Below, piece by piece: positions 1-8,632 of a stretch of 64,000 bases of DNA (the first letter of the stretch is position 1; the number at the start of each line of letters is the position of its first letter). Origin of the DNA: Paenibacillus sabuli (GTDB taxonomy: Bacteria; Bacillota; Bacilli; Paenibacillales; Paenibacillaceae); NCBI RefSeq assembly GCF_014705605.1, contig NZ_JACXIZ010000032.1, forward strand, positions 62,001-126,000. The letters run 5' to 3'. Below the pieces are notes generated by a model. The model saw nothing but the letters and a program-made list of their open reading frames with translations, made no database searches and was not told the origin of the DNA. The position numbers and the translations under genes are program-made.

Positions 1-3000
1 TGCCGGGTGAGGATGACCGAGTCGTCCGCATTGCGCCACGCATCGGCGTTGTACGTCAGCTCGCCGTCCGCATCCCGATAGGACCAGCCCCCCTCTCCCT
101 GCTCGCTGCTGTAATCGAGCGAGGAAGAGGCGATGCCCGCGCCGCCGAATCCGGCGATTGCGGCCCCCGGCTCGCCTTGCCACGCTTGCGCGGTCCATGC
201 CGCGACGCGGTAGTCGTACAGCTCGCCCGGCGCGGCCGCCGCATCCGCATACGTCGTCGCCGTCAGCGGCTGCGCGTTGAGCAGTGCATAGTCCTGCGCG
301 CCGTAAATGCTGCGGAACACATTATAGCCTTCCGCACCGTACACCGCATCCCAGACGAGCTCGGCATAGTCGGACTGCGGCATCATCTTCACAGACGCCG
401 GCGGCTGGGGCAGCTCGAGCTCCTCGATCACGGTGCCGCTGCCCGCGTCGCTGTATCGCCAGGCGACGCCGGCGAGCCGATTGTGGCGCAGCAGCGTATC
501 CCGGGCGTTGACGGTCACGTCGATCGGGGTCGTCGCCGCGTTGGCCTCGATCAGCGTCTCCCGCACATTCGCCGACGGATCCTGGATCGAATTCAGCCGC
601 ATGCCCACGCTGGCGGACGTATTGCCGCGCAGCGTGTTGCCCATGGCAATGACCGCGTCGCGCGGGTTGCGCCCGATGCCGTATTCGGAATATCCGATGC
701 GCACGCTCGGCGCGACGGTGTGCTGGATCGTATTGTAGTAGGCCGCGCCGTATTGATTCGGATTGCCGCTGTGGTCCAGTGCGGTAATGCCGGCGCCGCC
801 CTGCTCCGCCTCGTTGCCGTCGAGCACATTGTCGATCACATTGCCCCACAGCAGGAAGCTGTTGCCCTTGTTGTGCGCCGCCGTATTGCCGACGACGAGA
901 TTGTGCGCGTGGAAGCGGGCGACGACGAGCTTGGACGTATAGTTCGGCGCCAGCTCCCACGGCCGGTCGACGACGAGCGTATCGTGGTCGTTGCTGACGA
1001 CCTTGCGATATTGGCCTCGGCCCTTGCCGTCCACGATCAGCACGTACAGCTGCGCCATCTGGTCCGTCGTCCAGCTCACGTCCGCCACCGTCACCTCGCT
1101 GCCGCTCGCCTCGCTCACATCGCCGAAGTAGTGGGTATTCGGGAAGCTGCTGTCGCCGAGATTGTCGAACAGCACGTATTCGCCGTCATTGGTCGGGTAC
1201 ACCTCGTTGCCGACGTACGTGATGACATTGTGCGCCACGTAGTTCATTTCATTGGGGCCGATGCCAGTCTGGTCGGTGCCGTAGTTGAACGTGATGCCCC
1301 GGTTCGCCTCGCGCTTGCCGTCCGTATTGCGCCCGTCGATCGTGTTGCCCTCGACGATATTGCGCGACGAACCGCTAAAGACGATCGGCGTATACCTGCG
1401 CACCTGCACCGTATTGCCTTGAATCCGGCTATACGTCAAGCGGTCGAAGTTAATCGCATTGTAACCGTCGAACGCATTGTCCTCTACGGTGATGCGCTTC
1501 AGCTGAGCGGCTCCGCTGCCATAGACTCCGCCGAAATAGCCCTTGATCCCGGTCGTTGGAAAATGCGTGTTCAGCTTGTTGCCCCGCACGACGACGTCCG
1601 AGGCGCCATTCGCGATGACGATGCCCCGATCGACGCTGACGCTGCCGGTCAGCTCCAGGCCTGTGAGCGCCGTGTGCGCGGCCAGCTCGACCATCGCCGG
1701 GCCGAGTCCGCCGCCCGCCGGGCCGATCGGACCGGTGTCGGCATAACGGATGCGGGAGAGATGCGCGCCGCTGCCGTCTCTGCCCGCTCCGGCCAGCTCC
1801 ACGCCGGCGTCGACGGCTAGCGTATCGTCGATCAGGTATTCACCGGCCGGGACCAGCACGCGCCCCCCTCCGGCCGCCGCTGCTGTGTCCAGCGCCGTCT
1901 GAATCGCGAGCGTGTCAGAGGCGGCATCGTCCGCCACCGCGCCGTAATCGGTGATGGCATAGGTCGCGGCCGGTGCCGGCTCGTCGACGACGGTCAGCGT
2001 CTGCACCTCGCCCCACCCGTAGGCGCCGCCATGTCCGCTATGCACCCAGACGCCGTATTCGCCGGGCGGCAGCGTCTGAGGCAGCTCGAATTCGAGCGAA
2101 TAGGGGCTCACCGCGTCCAGCTCCATCGCGTACACCGCGCCGGACACGCTGTGCAGATACACATGCGAGACGCTGTCGCCGTTCGCATGCGACAGATTGC
2201 GGCCGATCACCCGCACCTCGCGGGCGCCGGCCAGATTGACGCGGTCGGGCGAGGCGTAATAGACAGTCGGCCGGTTCAGCAGCCGCACCTCGCCGCGCTT
2301 GCTCCCGTTGACCGCCCATAGCGCATAGGCGCCCCATTCGTCCGCTGCCGGCATGACGGCGCGCAGCACGCGCTCGTCTACAGCCTCGGCGTCGATCTCC
2401 GCCGCCCCGGCAGGGTCGATCGCCTCCGGATCCGCGGACGCTGTGCCGACCGCCGCTGCGATCGTCGCCTCGTCCCAGTCCGGCAGCCGCTTGAGCAGCA
2501 GCGTATCGCCGTCCAGCCGCTCGCCGAATACCTGCACCGTCTGGCCGGGGCCGACCGCATGCGGCGCCGTCTCGAAGACGACCGGCACGCGGTCCCCGCT
2601 CGCATCGAGCTGCGTGCGCAGCCCGTAGATCTGGCCCGACTCCCATGCCTCGCCGTCTTGCTCGGCGACGACCTTCCAGTAATAGGCCGTGTCATAGTCC
2701 AGCGCCTGTCCGGATGTCAGCGTGTAGGTGGGCTCTGTGATCCCTGCGATCGTGCGGCTGACCTCGCTGAAGTCCGGCGTACGGGCGACGATCAGCGTAT
2801 AGCTGTCCGCGCCGGCATCGCGCCAGACGAAGGTCGGCGTGTCCGACACGTCCTCGGCCAGATGGGCGGGACTGATCGGCTGCGGCAGCTCGCGGGCATA
2901 TCGGATCTCCAGATTGTCCACGTAATAGGCGCCCAGCTGATAGCCGTTGTCCGAGCCGCCGCGGCCGAACCGATTGTAGATCGCGAAGCGCTCAATTGCA

Positions 3001-3623
3001 GCGTCCGTCCGGAACGCCGTCGGCCCCTTCGTAATCGGCACGCCGTCGATCGCCAGCTCGAAGGTCCGAGCCGTCAGGTCGGCAGTGAGCGTGTAGCTGT
3101 ACCAGCGATTGGCCTGATTCGTCCCGACCTCCTGGTAGGTCGGGTTCATCGTATAGTGGCGGTTGTGATCGACGAAGACGAGCGCCGGCGTATTGCCGAA
3201 GTTCATGTCCTCGCCGAGCCCGTACACGATGAACCGCTGGCCGGGCTCCCGGTACACGTCGAACGTCACGGTCAGCGCGCCGCTCGTCAGCGCCCCGCCA
3301 AAGTCGTAGACGATGCCGGGGCTGCCCTCGGTGCCCGTCGCCTCCCGGTTCAGCTTCACGACCCGGTTGCCCGCCAGCTCCGCCACCTCGACCGTCGAGC
3401 GCGTCCCCTGAATGTACGGGATCAATCCTGGCGGCAGCGCGGCGCCGAGCGGCGCGCTCTCGAAGTCTTCACTGAACAGCACCTCTTCCGCAGCAGCGCC
3501 GCTGCCTTCCGCGTCCGCATAGGCACGCGGCGCGGATTGTCCGATGTAACCTGTCGGCATGAGCAGGCCGATCGTCATGACCAGGCCGAGCAGCTGCGCC
3601 GTTGCACGCTTCACGATTCGCAT
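1..3623 (-). CDS. Secreted multidomain beta-helix (pectate-lyase-3/GH28-like) protein, C-terminus cut by window
   Basis: Open frame from ATG at 3623 to the left edge, 1207 codons, no stop reached. The start follows AAAAGGAGAGGTGTC. Residues 1-36 form a signal peptide. Residues 45-240 look like a jelly-roll domain, 245-340 a fibronectin-III-like domain and 345-545 an IPT/TIG-like region. A parallel beta-helix starts near 555 with the hallmark ITDYGAVADDAASDT and a Gly-rich VPAGEYLIDDT turn, as in pectate_lyase_3 / GH28-related proteins. Asn-rich rungs (GNTI, DNAF, GNTAAHN) run to about 1100, followed by another FN3-like domain. It lies 58 bp behind the binding-protein gene and is probably co-transcribed with it. 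It likely cleaves an extracellular polysaccharide; substrate and lyase-versus-hydrolase chemistry cannot be read. A non-catalytic beta-helix is the alternative. It is missing from simple ORF lists because it runs off the window. Confidence 0.85.
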   Translation of the reverse strand, partial: MRIVKRATAQLLGLVMTIGLLMPTGYIGQSAPRAYADAEGSGAAAEEVLFSEDFESAPLGAALPPGLIPYIQGTRSTVEVAELAGNRVVKLNREATGTEGSPGIVYDFGGALTSGALTVTFDVYREPGQRFIVYGLGEDMNFGNTPALVFVDHNRHYTMNPTYQEVGTNQANRWYSYTLTADLTARTFELAIDGVPITKGPTAFRTDAAIERFAIYNRFGRGGSDNGYQLGAYYVDNLEIRYARELPQPISPAHLAEDVSDTPTFVWRDAGADSYTLIVARTPDFSEVSRTIAGITEPTYTLTSGQALDYDTAYYWKVVAEQDGEAWESGQIYGLRTQLDASGDRVPVVFETAPHAVGPGQTVQVFGERLDGDTLLLKRLPDWDEATIAAAVGTASADPEAIDPAGAAEIDAEAVDERVLRAVMPAADEWGAYALWAVNGSKRGEVRLLNRPTVYYASPDRVNLAGAREVRVIGRNLSHANGDSVSHVYLHSVSGAVYAMELDAVSPYSLEFELPQTLPPGEYGVWVHSGHGGAYGWGEVQTLTVVDEPAPAATYAITDYGAVADDAASDTLAIQTALDTAAAAGGGRVLVPAGEYLIDDTLAVDAGVELAGAGRDGSGAHLSRIRYADTGPIGPAGGGLGPAMVELAAHTALTGLELTGSVSVDRGIVIANGASDVVVRGNKLNTHFPTTGIKGYFGGVYGSGAAQLKRITVEDNAFDGYNAINFDRLTYSRIQGNTVQVRRYTPIVFSGSSRNIVEGNTIDGRNTDGKREANRGITFNYGTDQTGIGPNEMNYVAHNVITYVGNEVYPTNDGEYVLFDNLGDSSFPNTHYFGDVSEASGSEVTVADVSWTTDQMAQLYVLIVDGKGRGQYRKVVSNDHDTLVVDRPWELAPNYTSKLVVARFHAHNLVVGNTAAHNKGNSFLLWGNVIDNVLDGNEAEQGGAGITALDHSGNPNQYGAAYYNTIQHTVAPSVRIGYSEYGIGRNPRDAVIAMGNTLRGNTSASVGMRLNSIQDPSANVRETLIEANAATTPIDVTVNARDTLLRHNRLAGVAWRYSDAGSGTVIEELELPQPPASVKMMPQSDYAELVWDAVYGAEGYNVFRSIYGAQDYALLNAQPLTATTYADAAAAPGELYDYRVAAWTAQAWQGEPGAAIAGFGGAGIASSSLDYSSEQGEGGWSYRDADGELTYNADAWRNADDSVILTR

Positions 3624-3681
3624 GACACCTCTCCTTTTTTAACGTGACTGGATCGATTGTGCCTCCGAGTACCCTTCTGCT

Positions 3682-5277
3682 TCACGCTCCGAGCTGCAGC
3701 TCGGCATAGAGCGCGTTGGCTTCCTCGGTCAGCACGCTGCCGCCCTTGGCGTACCATTCCTCGACGAAGGCGTCGAAGGCGTCCAGCTCCTTCTGTCCGG
3801 TGATGATCTCCGCATAGGTGCGCTGCATGAGCAGGGTCAGATCCTCATTGTATTGTCCTCCGGAGGGCAAGGCGGAGAAGTAGAGCGCATCGGTCCATTG
3901 GTCGCCCGAACTGTAGGCGTCGATCGCTTCCACCATCTGCGGATTCATCATTCGCTCGCGCATCGCGATCTCCTGGATCGAGCCGAAGGCGAACAAGCCC
4001 GCGCCCATCTGGTAGCGGCCCTCCGCCTTTTCGTAGCCGGGCAGGTACTCGATCGGCCCGCTGTCGCCTTCGATGTATTGCCACTGCTCGCCCTCATAGC
4101 CGCTGCTCGCGAGCCGGTGGAGCGCTTCGTCGGTGCTCTGATCGCGCATGATCGTCAGGATGCGCGCCAGCTTCTCCGGCTCCTCCTGCAGCTGCTTGCC
4201 GAACACGATATAGTTGCTCTTGGAGCCCCAGCTCCACGAGCCGTGCCCGCCCGGACCCGTAGGATTGACGCCCGGCGCCAGCTCGGCATCCGGATTGAGC
4301 GCGAGCATCTCTGCAGTGGTCGGGGCGCTGTCGCTGTACAGCCGACTCACGGTCTCCTCGATCACGCCGATGCGGCCGTTGTAGAGCTTGGTCCGGTAAT
4401 TATCCTGCGTATCCGTGATGAATTCGGGATCGATGACCTTGTCCGCGTACCATTGGCGCAGCAGCGCCAGCGCTTCCTTGGCCTCCGGCATGACGGATCC
4501 GTTGACGATCTCGCCATCGCGCGCATGCCACATCGTCGGCTCGATGCCATAGGCGCCGAAGATGCTGTAGAAGCCGGACGACCAGGTCGTCGTCATCGTC
4601 CCGGTCAGGCCGTACGTGTCGTCCCGGCCGTTGCCGTCGGGGTCTTCCCGGGTGAACGCGTAGACCGCCGCTTCGAATTCCTCCAGCGTCTCGGGCACCT
4701 TGGCAATGCCAACCTGATCCAGCCAATCTTTGCGCCACAGCATGGCGAAATCGTAATTGCGCTTGGTCACGAACATCGGCACGGCCCAGAGCTGATCGTC
4801 AAAGGTCGCCGGACCCGTCAGCTGCGCGTCCACCGCCTGCAAATCGCGATAATACTCGGGCAGCTTCTCCTCGAGCATCGACGGCTCAATCGGCATTAGC
4901 AGGCCCTGTGCCTGGTACGCCGCGACATCCTTCGGATCGCCGAGCGTAAAGACGTCGGGAATTTCCCCGCTGGCAATGCTCGCATCGGTAATCTTCACCG
5001 GCTTGATTTGAATATTGTAGCGTTCCTCCAGTTCCTGCTGCACCGGCGTATCGCTCACGACCCCTGCCGCGGCGAAATGGATGCCCCACGTCACCTCGAT
5101 CGGCGCTTCCTCCTCCGCCGAGTCTGCCTGCCCGCTGTCCCCGCTTCCAGACGTCACGGCTCCTTCTCCTTGTGCCGAAGGGCTGTTGCCCTCGCCCGAG
5201 CAGCCGTACAGGGCAGCAGACATGAGCAGCAGCAACAGCGCCGCCCATTTCCATCCGTGCTTCTTGTTGTGGTACAT
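3682..5277 (-). CDS. Extracellular solute-binding lipoprotein (LplA/YtcQ-like, CUT1 type)
   Basis: 531 residues from ATG 5277, chosen because GAGGGGGAACAGGAC precedes it; a longer frame begins at 5301 without a better site. The N-terminus is a lipoprotein signal (LLLLLMSAALYGC, lipid-anchored Cys followed by a Ser/Gly-rich linker). The body resembles large family-1 sugar-binding proteins of Paenibacillus: a WGIHFAAAG strand after the linker, DVFTLGDPKDVAAYQ, and a C-terminal EEWYAKGG helix. It should capture oligosaccharides outside the membrane for a CUT1 importer. No permease gene is adjacent, which is unusual for this family. The upstream gene is a membrane AraC regulator and the downstream gene a secreted beta-helix enzyme, so this protein probably binds products of that enzyme. 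It has its own predicted promoter at 5339-5368. Confidence 0.88.
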   Translation of the reverse strand: MYHNKKHGWKWAALLLLLMSAALYGCSGEGNSPSAQGEGAVTSGSGDSGQADSAEEEAPIEVTWGIHFAAAGVVSDTPVQQELEERYNIQIKPVKITDASIASGEIPDVFTLGDPKDVAAYQAQGLLMPIEPSMLEEKLPEYYRDLQAVDAQLTGPATFDDQLWAVPMFVTKRNYDFAMLWRKDWLDQVGIAKVPETLEEFEAAVYAFTREDPDGNGRDDTYGLTGTMTTTWSSGFYSIFGAYGIEPTMWHARDGEIVNGSVMPEAKEALALLRQWYADKVIDPEFITDTQDNYRTKLYNGRIGVIEETVSRLYSDSAPTTAEMLALNPDAELAPGVNPTGPGGHGSWSWGSKSNYIVFGKQLQEEPEKLARILTIMRDQSTDEALHRLASSGYEGEQWQYIEGDSGPIEYLPGYEKAEGRYQMGAGLFAFGSIQEIAMRERMMNPQMVEAIDAYSSGDQWTDALYFSALPSGGQYNEDLTLLMQRTYAEIITGQKELDAFDAFVEEWYAKGGSVLTEEANALYAELQLGA

Positions 5278-5338
5278 GTCCTGTTCCCCCTCATTTATCA
5301 TGGTTATCTTGGTGTGAGCGCCCCACCGCTCAAGGCCT

Positions 5339-5368
5339 ACTATACGAATTTTGTATCCGCTTACACAA
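5339..5368 (-). promoter_or_regulatory. Predicted sigma-A promoter with internal cre-like site for the binding-protein gene
   Basis: On the minus strand TTGTGT (5363-5368), an 18-bp spacer and TATAGT (5339-5344). The spacer contains TGTAAGCGGATACA (5352-5365), one mismatch from the CcpA cre consensus TGWAANCGNTNWCA. It lies about 60 bp upstream of the chosen start at 5277 and downstream of the terminator of the AraC gene. Repressor binding between -35 and -10 would block transcription. This is inferred from sequence only. Confidence 0.5.
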
Positions 5369-5476
5369 TAGTGTTTTTGCGTTTTTCCGCCGCTTTCGGA
5401 TAAAACAAGACCGGTCGCGGCAGTCGCTTTTCCGCTTTTTTTGGCTTTTCCGGTTTTTTATCGGCTTGGCGCACGG

Positions 5477-5524
5477 GAAAAACGCCCGTTGGTCCGACTC
5501 ACAAGCAAGCCGTACCAACGGGCG
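5477..5524 (-). terminator. Rho-independent terminator of the AraC-type regulator gene
   Basis: An 11-bp stem (CGCCCGTTGGT, 5514-5524, pairing with 5483-5493) with a 20-nt loop, followed on the minus strand by TTTTT. It lies 57 bp past the stop of the regulator and separates it from the binding-protein gene. Confidence 0.8.
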
Positions 5525-5580
5525 AAGCCGTCGCCGCAAATTACCGCAATCCCCGATTCTGCGAACACCGCGCCGCCAGA

Positions 5581-8028
5581 TCACCCTTCACTGTGATGCA
5601 TGCGGCGAAACCCGCCCGGCGTATAGCCGGTTTTGGACTTGAACAGCTTGGTGAAGTAGCTGACTGTATTGTATCCGACCTCGCGGCAGATCTCCTCCAC
5701 GACGAGATCGGTGCTGATCAGCAGTCGTTTGGCCGCATTGATTTTCAGATCCATCAAGTATTCGTTGAGCGTCCTGCCCGTCTTGTCCTTGAACAGACGG
5801 CCGACGTAGGAAACGCTTAATTGCACGTGCTCGGCGATTGCGTCCAGCGAAATATTGCGGTTGTAGTGCTCCTCCATGAAGCGAATTACCCGCTCCATCG
5901 TCTCCTCGTGAATGCGGGCGGCCTTGTCAGCGTAATACGTCATGATCCGCTCGGCCAGTCTCGTCAGGTACGCCTGCATCTCCTGCAGCGTGTGCACGCT
6001 GGAGATATCCTCGATTCCATGCGTCGGACCGCCGAGCACGACATCGATCGACTCGCCTGTCGCGGTTACCGACTTGATCATCTCGCCGCTGAACTGATAG
6101 AACAGATGGCGAATGTTGGTCTCGCTCAGCTTCTTGTCCCGGATGACCCGGACCAGTCCATCGAGAATCGGCGGCACGCCCGCCCGGTCGCCCTGCTTCA
6201 ATCGGTCGATCAGCTGCTTCTCCAGCTCGTAGGGGTAATAATAAGGCGCCTCCCCGCTGTCCCAGGCCACGATTGCGGCATAGAGCAGAATTTCGCCTTT
6301 GCCGACATAGATCTTTTGCTGCACCGCGCGCTCGGCCTCGCGATAGGCCGTCTCCAGCCCCGGGAGCCCTTCATGAATGGCGCTAACGCCGATCGTCACG
6401 CTGATGCCGTGCGCAGAGGCGGCATAGCTGCGTATGCGCTGGGCCGCCTCTGCGCCTGCGTCCGTAGCCTCCTTCTCCAGCTCGTGCACGAGCACGAGCT
6501 GATCCTCGTCCTTGACCAGCACTTCGCCCCCGCTCATCGCGCCGATCTCCTCCGCCATGCGATACCGCAGCAGGTGCAGCGGCATGCGGTCCCCGCGTGC
6601 CGTCCACTGTCCGGCCTCGTCGATCTCGATGAGCAGCAGCGCGAATCGGCCCAGCGGCCGCACCTCCAAAAAGGCGTCATAATCGACATCCGCTTCCCGA
6701 TCATGACGGAAGCCGTAGCCCCGCAGCCAGTCCAGTAAATACTTTTCCTTAAATGCCGACTTGTTGCGCTGCAGCACACGCTCGATGCTCTCCTTTTTTT
6801 CCACCAGTCGGGCATGCCGGCTCGTCATGTGCTCGTAAGCCGATTGAATATAACTGGCCTCGTCCTCGCCCGCAGCGGGGGCCTTGCCCCATCCCTTCAG
6901 ATGCTCGATTGCCGTACGGAGCGGGCGGTAAATGCGGCGCGACAGGAACAGGGCGACCAGCGTCGCTGCCGCGATGTAGAACAGCGCCACCATCAATACG
7001 ACCCACTTGATATTCTCCACCTGATTGAGCAGCGCCTTCTCCGGCGTCAGCAGCACGTACTTCCAATCCGTCACATCCGACACCGCATACGATTCGATCG
7101 TATTCTCGCCGCCGATGTTCACATGCGCTTGCCCGCCCCCGTCCTGGTAGACATGCGCCAGCTCCACATACGCGCGGCTCAGCCCTCCCGTCAGCGGCAG
7201 CACCGCGCGATTGTCGGCGCCCAATACGAGCGATTCGCCGAACGCCGCATTGCGATCGCCCAGCGCATCTGCGAACAGCAGGCTCCGATCGAGATTGATG
7301 ATCAACGCGCCCTTGGGCTCGCCCAGCAGCGGGATCGGCTGCACGTGGGTGATGACGGCGCCGGCCGCATCCGGTTCCACCGGCACAGCGGGCGGCCCCT
7401 GGCGTCCGGCTGTCGCAGCCTGCGCGGAGGACGCCGCCGGCCCGGAGAGCGCCATCGACGCAGCCGGCAGCTTCGGCGCAGCGGGCAGCATCGGCCCGGG
7501 GGCCGGCTCCGCCTCCCCGGCTGCCTCCTGCCCTTCCGGCCCCTTCACCCGGTTGACGACCCATTGCACGCCGCCCTCTGCCCGGTCTTCGACATAGGGC
7601 AGCCAGGAGCGGTCCGCGAATTCGCCCAGCGGCTGGGCGGTACTGGACGAGGTGAGCACCTGCTGCAGATCGGCATAGTACAGGTAGATGGATTCGATAT
7701 AGGGATAGAGCGATTTTTGTTGTTCGAGATAACGCGTGAGGTCGATCAGGGAGCCGACCGCCAGATCGTCCCCCCACTTCGCGAACATATACGACTGCGT
7801 CATCGTCATATTCACGGCCAGATCGCGCACCGCGGAGAGCTCCTTGTCAATCAGCGATTTTTGCTGATCCAGGATGTAGCGGTTGTAGGATTTGGCGTTG
7901 TCAAAGTTGTTATTCACCGCGATGGAATAGGTCACCGTCGAAATGAGCACCACACTGCACAAAATAATGCCCAACGCCAGCAGCACGATTTTCACATATA
8001 GACTCGGCTTGCGCATGCTTGGAATCAT
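5581..8028 (-). CDS. Membrane-bound AraC/XylS-family regulator with extracellular sensor (YesN-like)
   Basis: 815 residues; the start is supported by AAGGAGGAG seven bases upstream. A transmembrane helix at about 13-36, an extracellular Cache-like sensor, a second helix at about 341-363 and a short juxtamembrane segment precede the cytoplasmic part. The C-terminal ~100 residues carry the double helix-turn-helix AraC domain (SLDAIAEHVQLSVSYVGRLF, then VEEICREVGYNTVSYFTKLF). Family knowledge: such proteins sense oligosaccharides outside and activate adjacent polysaccharide genes. It is transcribed toward the binding-protein and beta-helix genes and is their likely activator. Odd feature: residues 163-224 of the sensor are a Pro/Ala/Gly-rich low-complexity insertion, encoded by very GC-rich DNA. 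Confidence 0.9.
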   Translation of the reverse strand: MIPSMRKPSLYVKIVLLALGIILCSVVLISTVTYSIAVNNNFDNAKSYNRYILDQQKSLIDKELSAVRDLAVNMTMTQSYMFAKWGDDLAVGSLIDLTRYLEQQKSLYPYIESIYLYYADLQQVLTSSSTAQPLGEFADRSWLPYVEDRAEGGVQWVVNRVKGPEGQEAAGEAEPAPGPMLPAAPKLPAASMALSGPAASSAQAATAGRQGPPAVPVEPDAAGAVITHVQPIPLLGEPKGALIINLDRSLLFADALGDRNAAFGESLVLGADNRAVLPLTGGLSRAYVELAHVYQDGGGQAHVNIGGENTIESYAVSDVTDWKYVLLTPEKALLNQVENIKWVVLMVALFYIAAATLVALFLSRRIYRPLRTAIEHLKGWGKAPAAGEDEASYIQSAYEHMTSRHARLVEKKESIERVLQRNKSAFKEKYLLDWLRGYGFRHDREADVDYDAFLEVRPLGRFALLLIEIDEAGQWTARGDRMPLHLLRYRMAEEIGAMSGGEVLVKDEDQLVLVHELEKEATDAGAEAAQRIRSYAASAHGISVTIGVSAIHEGLPGLETAYREAERAVQQKIYVGKGEILLYAAIVAWDSGEAPYYYPYELEKQLIDRLKQGDRAGVPPILDGLVRVIRDKKLSETNIRHLFYQFSGEMIKSVTATGESIDVVLGGPTHGIEDISSVHTLQEMQAYLTRLAERIMTYYADKAARIHEETMERVIRFMEEHYNRNISLDAIAEHVQLSVSYVGRLFKDKTGRTLNEYLMDLKINAAKRLLISTDLVVEEICREVGYNTVSYFTKLFKSKTGYTPGGFRRMHHSEG

Positions 8029-8102
8029 AATACGCTCCTCCTTGCTCGATCATGGTCCGAAGACGATGTGGGGATCGTCTACGCGGCTAATTTCACGGTT
8101 TA

Positions 8103-8116
8103 TGTAAGCGCTTACT
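8103..8116. promoter_or_regulatory. cre-like palindrome upstream of the AraC-type regulator
   Basis: TGTAAGCGCTTACT, containing the perfect palindrome GTAAGCGCTTAC, about 75 bp upstream of the regulator start at 8028. It differs at one position from the CcpA cre consensus TGWAANCGNTNWCA. Together with the site at 5352-5365 it suggests catabolite repression of the whole locus. A LacI-family operator is the alternative. Confidence 0.5.
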
Positions 8117-8278
8117 ATATAATCGATTCCAATTCATTCTTTCTTAAAGTTTATCGCATCGCAATGGGCTTGCCAACATGAATTTGGGCTTACCTGTGGA
8201 CCGCGCACATCCGCCCTTGCGCCGGCCCCGATTCGTCGCCCGATCGAGCCTCTGTTCGTTTGCGGCACGTGTTCGTTT

Positions 8279-8460
8279 CGCTAATGTCCGTTAGACAATT
8301 TTGACCTTCCAAATTTGGCGCTAAGGCGCTCTCATGTCCGTTACGTTCCGCGGGATTCCGCGGGGTTCCGCGAAGTTCCTTTGCGCTGCGTTCCGTCGTG
8401 TTCCGATGTGTGCTGCTCAATTTCGTTCCGTTCCGTTACGTTCCGAGACGTGTGCTCCAT
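8279..8460. repeat. Intergenic repeat copy (TAACGGACATGAGAG family) plus TTCCG-rich tract
   Basis: The 604-bp gap between the AraC regulator and htpG holds no credible gene. At 8317-8344 is an inverted copy of a short repeat (GGCGCTAAGGCGCTCTCATG then TCCGTTAC) that recurs near 38908 and at 60646-60842. A half copy (TGTCCGTTAG) lies at 8285-8294. Immediately after, 8341-8455 is a degenerate tract built on GTTCCG/ATTCCGCGGG. The rest of the gap holds the cre-like site and the htpG terminator. Confidence 0.6.
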
Positions 8461-8480
8461 TCCAAGCCGTCCGATTCACC

Positions 8481-8515
8481 AAAAAAAACGCCCCTGCCCG
8501 CCGCAAAAAGCGGCG
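8481..8515 (-). terminator. Possible terminator downstream of htpG
   Basis: On the minus strand CGCCGC-TTTTT-GCGGCG (8499-8515) is followed about 10 bases later by a run of eight T (8481-8488). It lies roughly 120 bp beyond the htpG stop. The gap between stem and T-run is longer than ideal. Confidence 0.4.
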
Positions 8516-8632
8516 ATGCAGAAGCGTACCCGTTTGCTGGACGCGACGCTTTGCTCTGCGTTCCTTAAGTGTTCGCTGCGTCTTAAGCGTCTTGAAGACC
8601 TCCAAAATTGCCAAACGCTCCGGCGATCCCCT

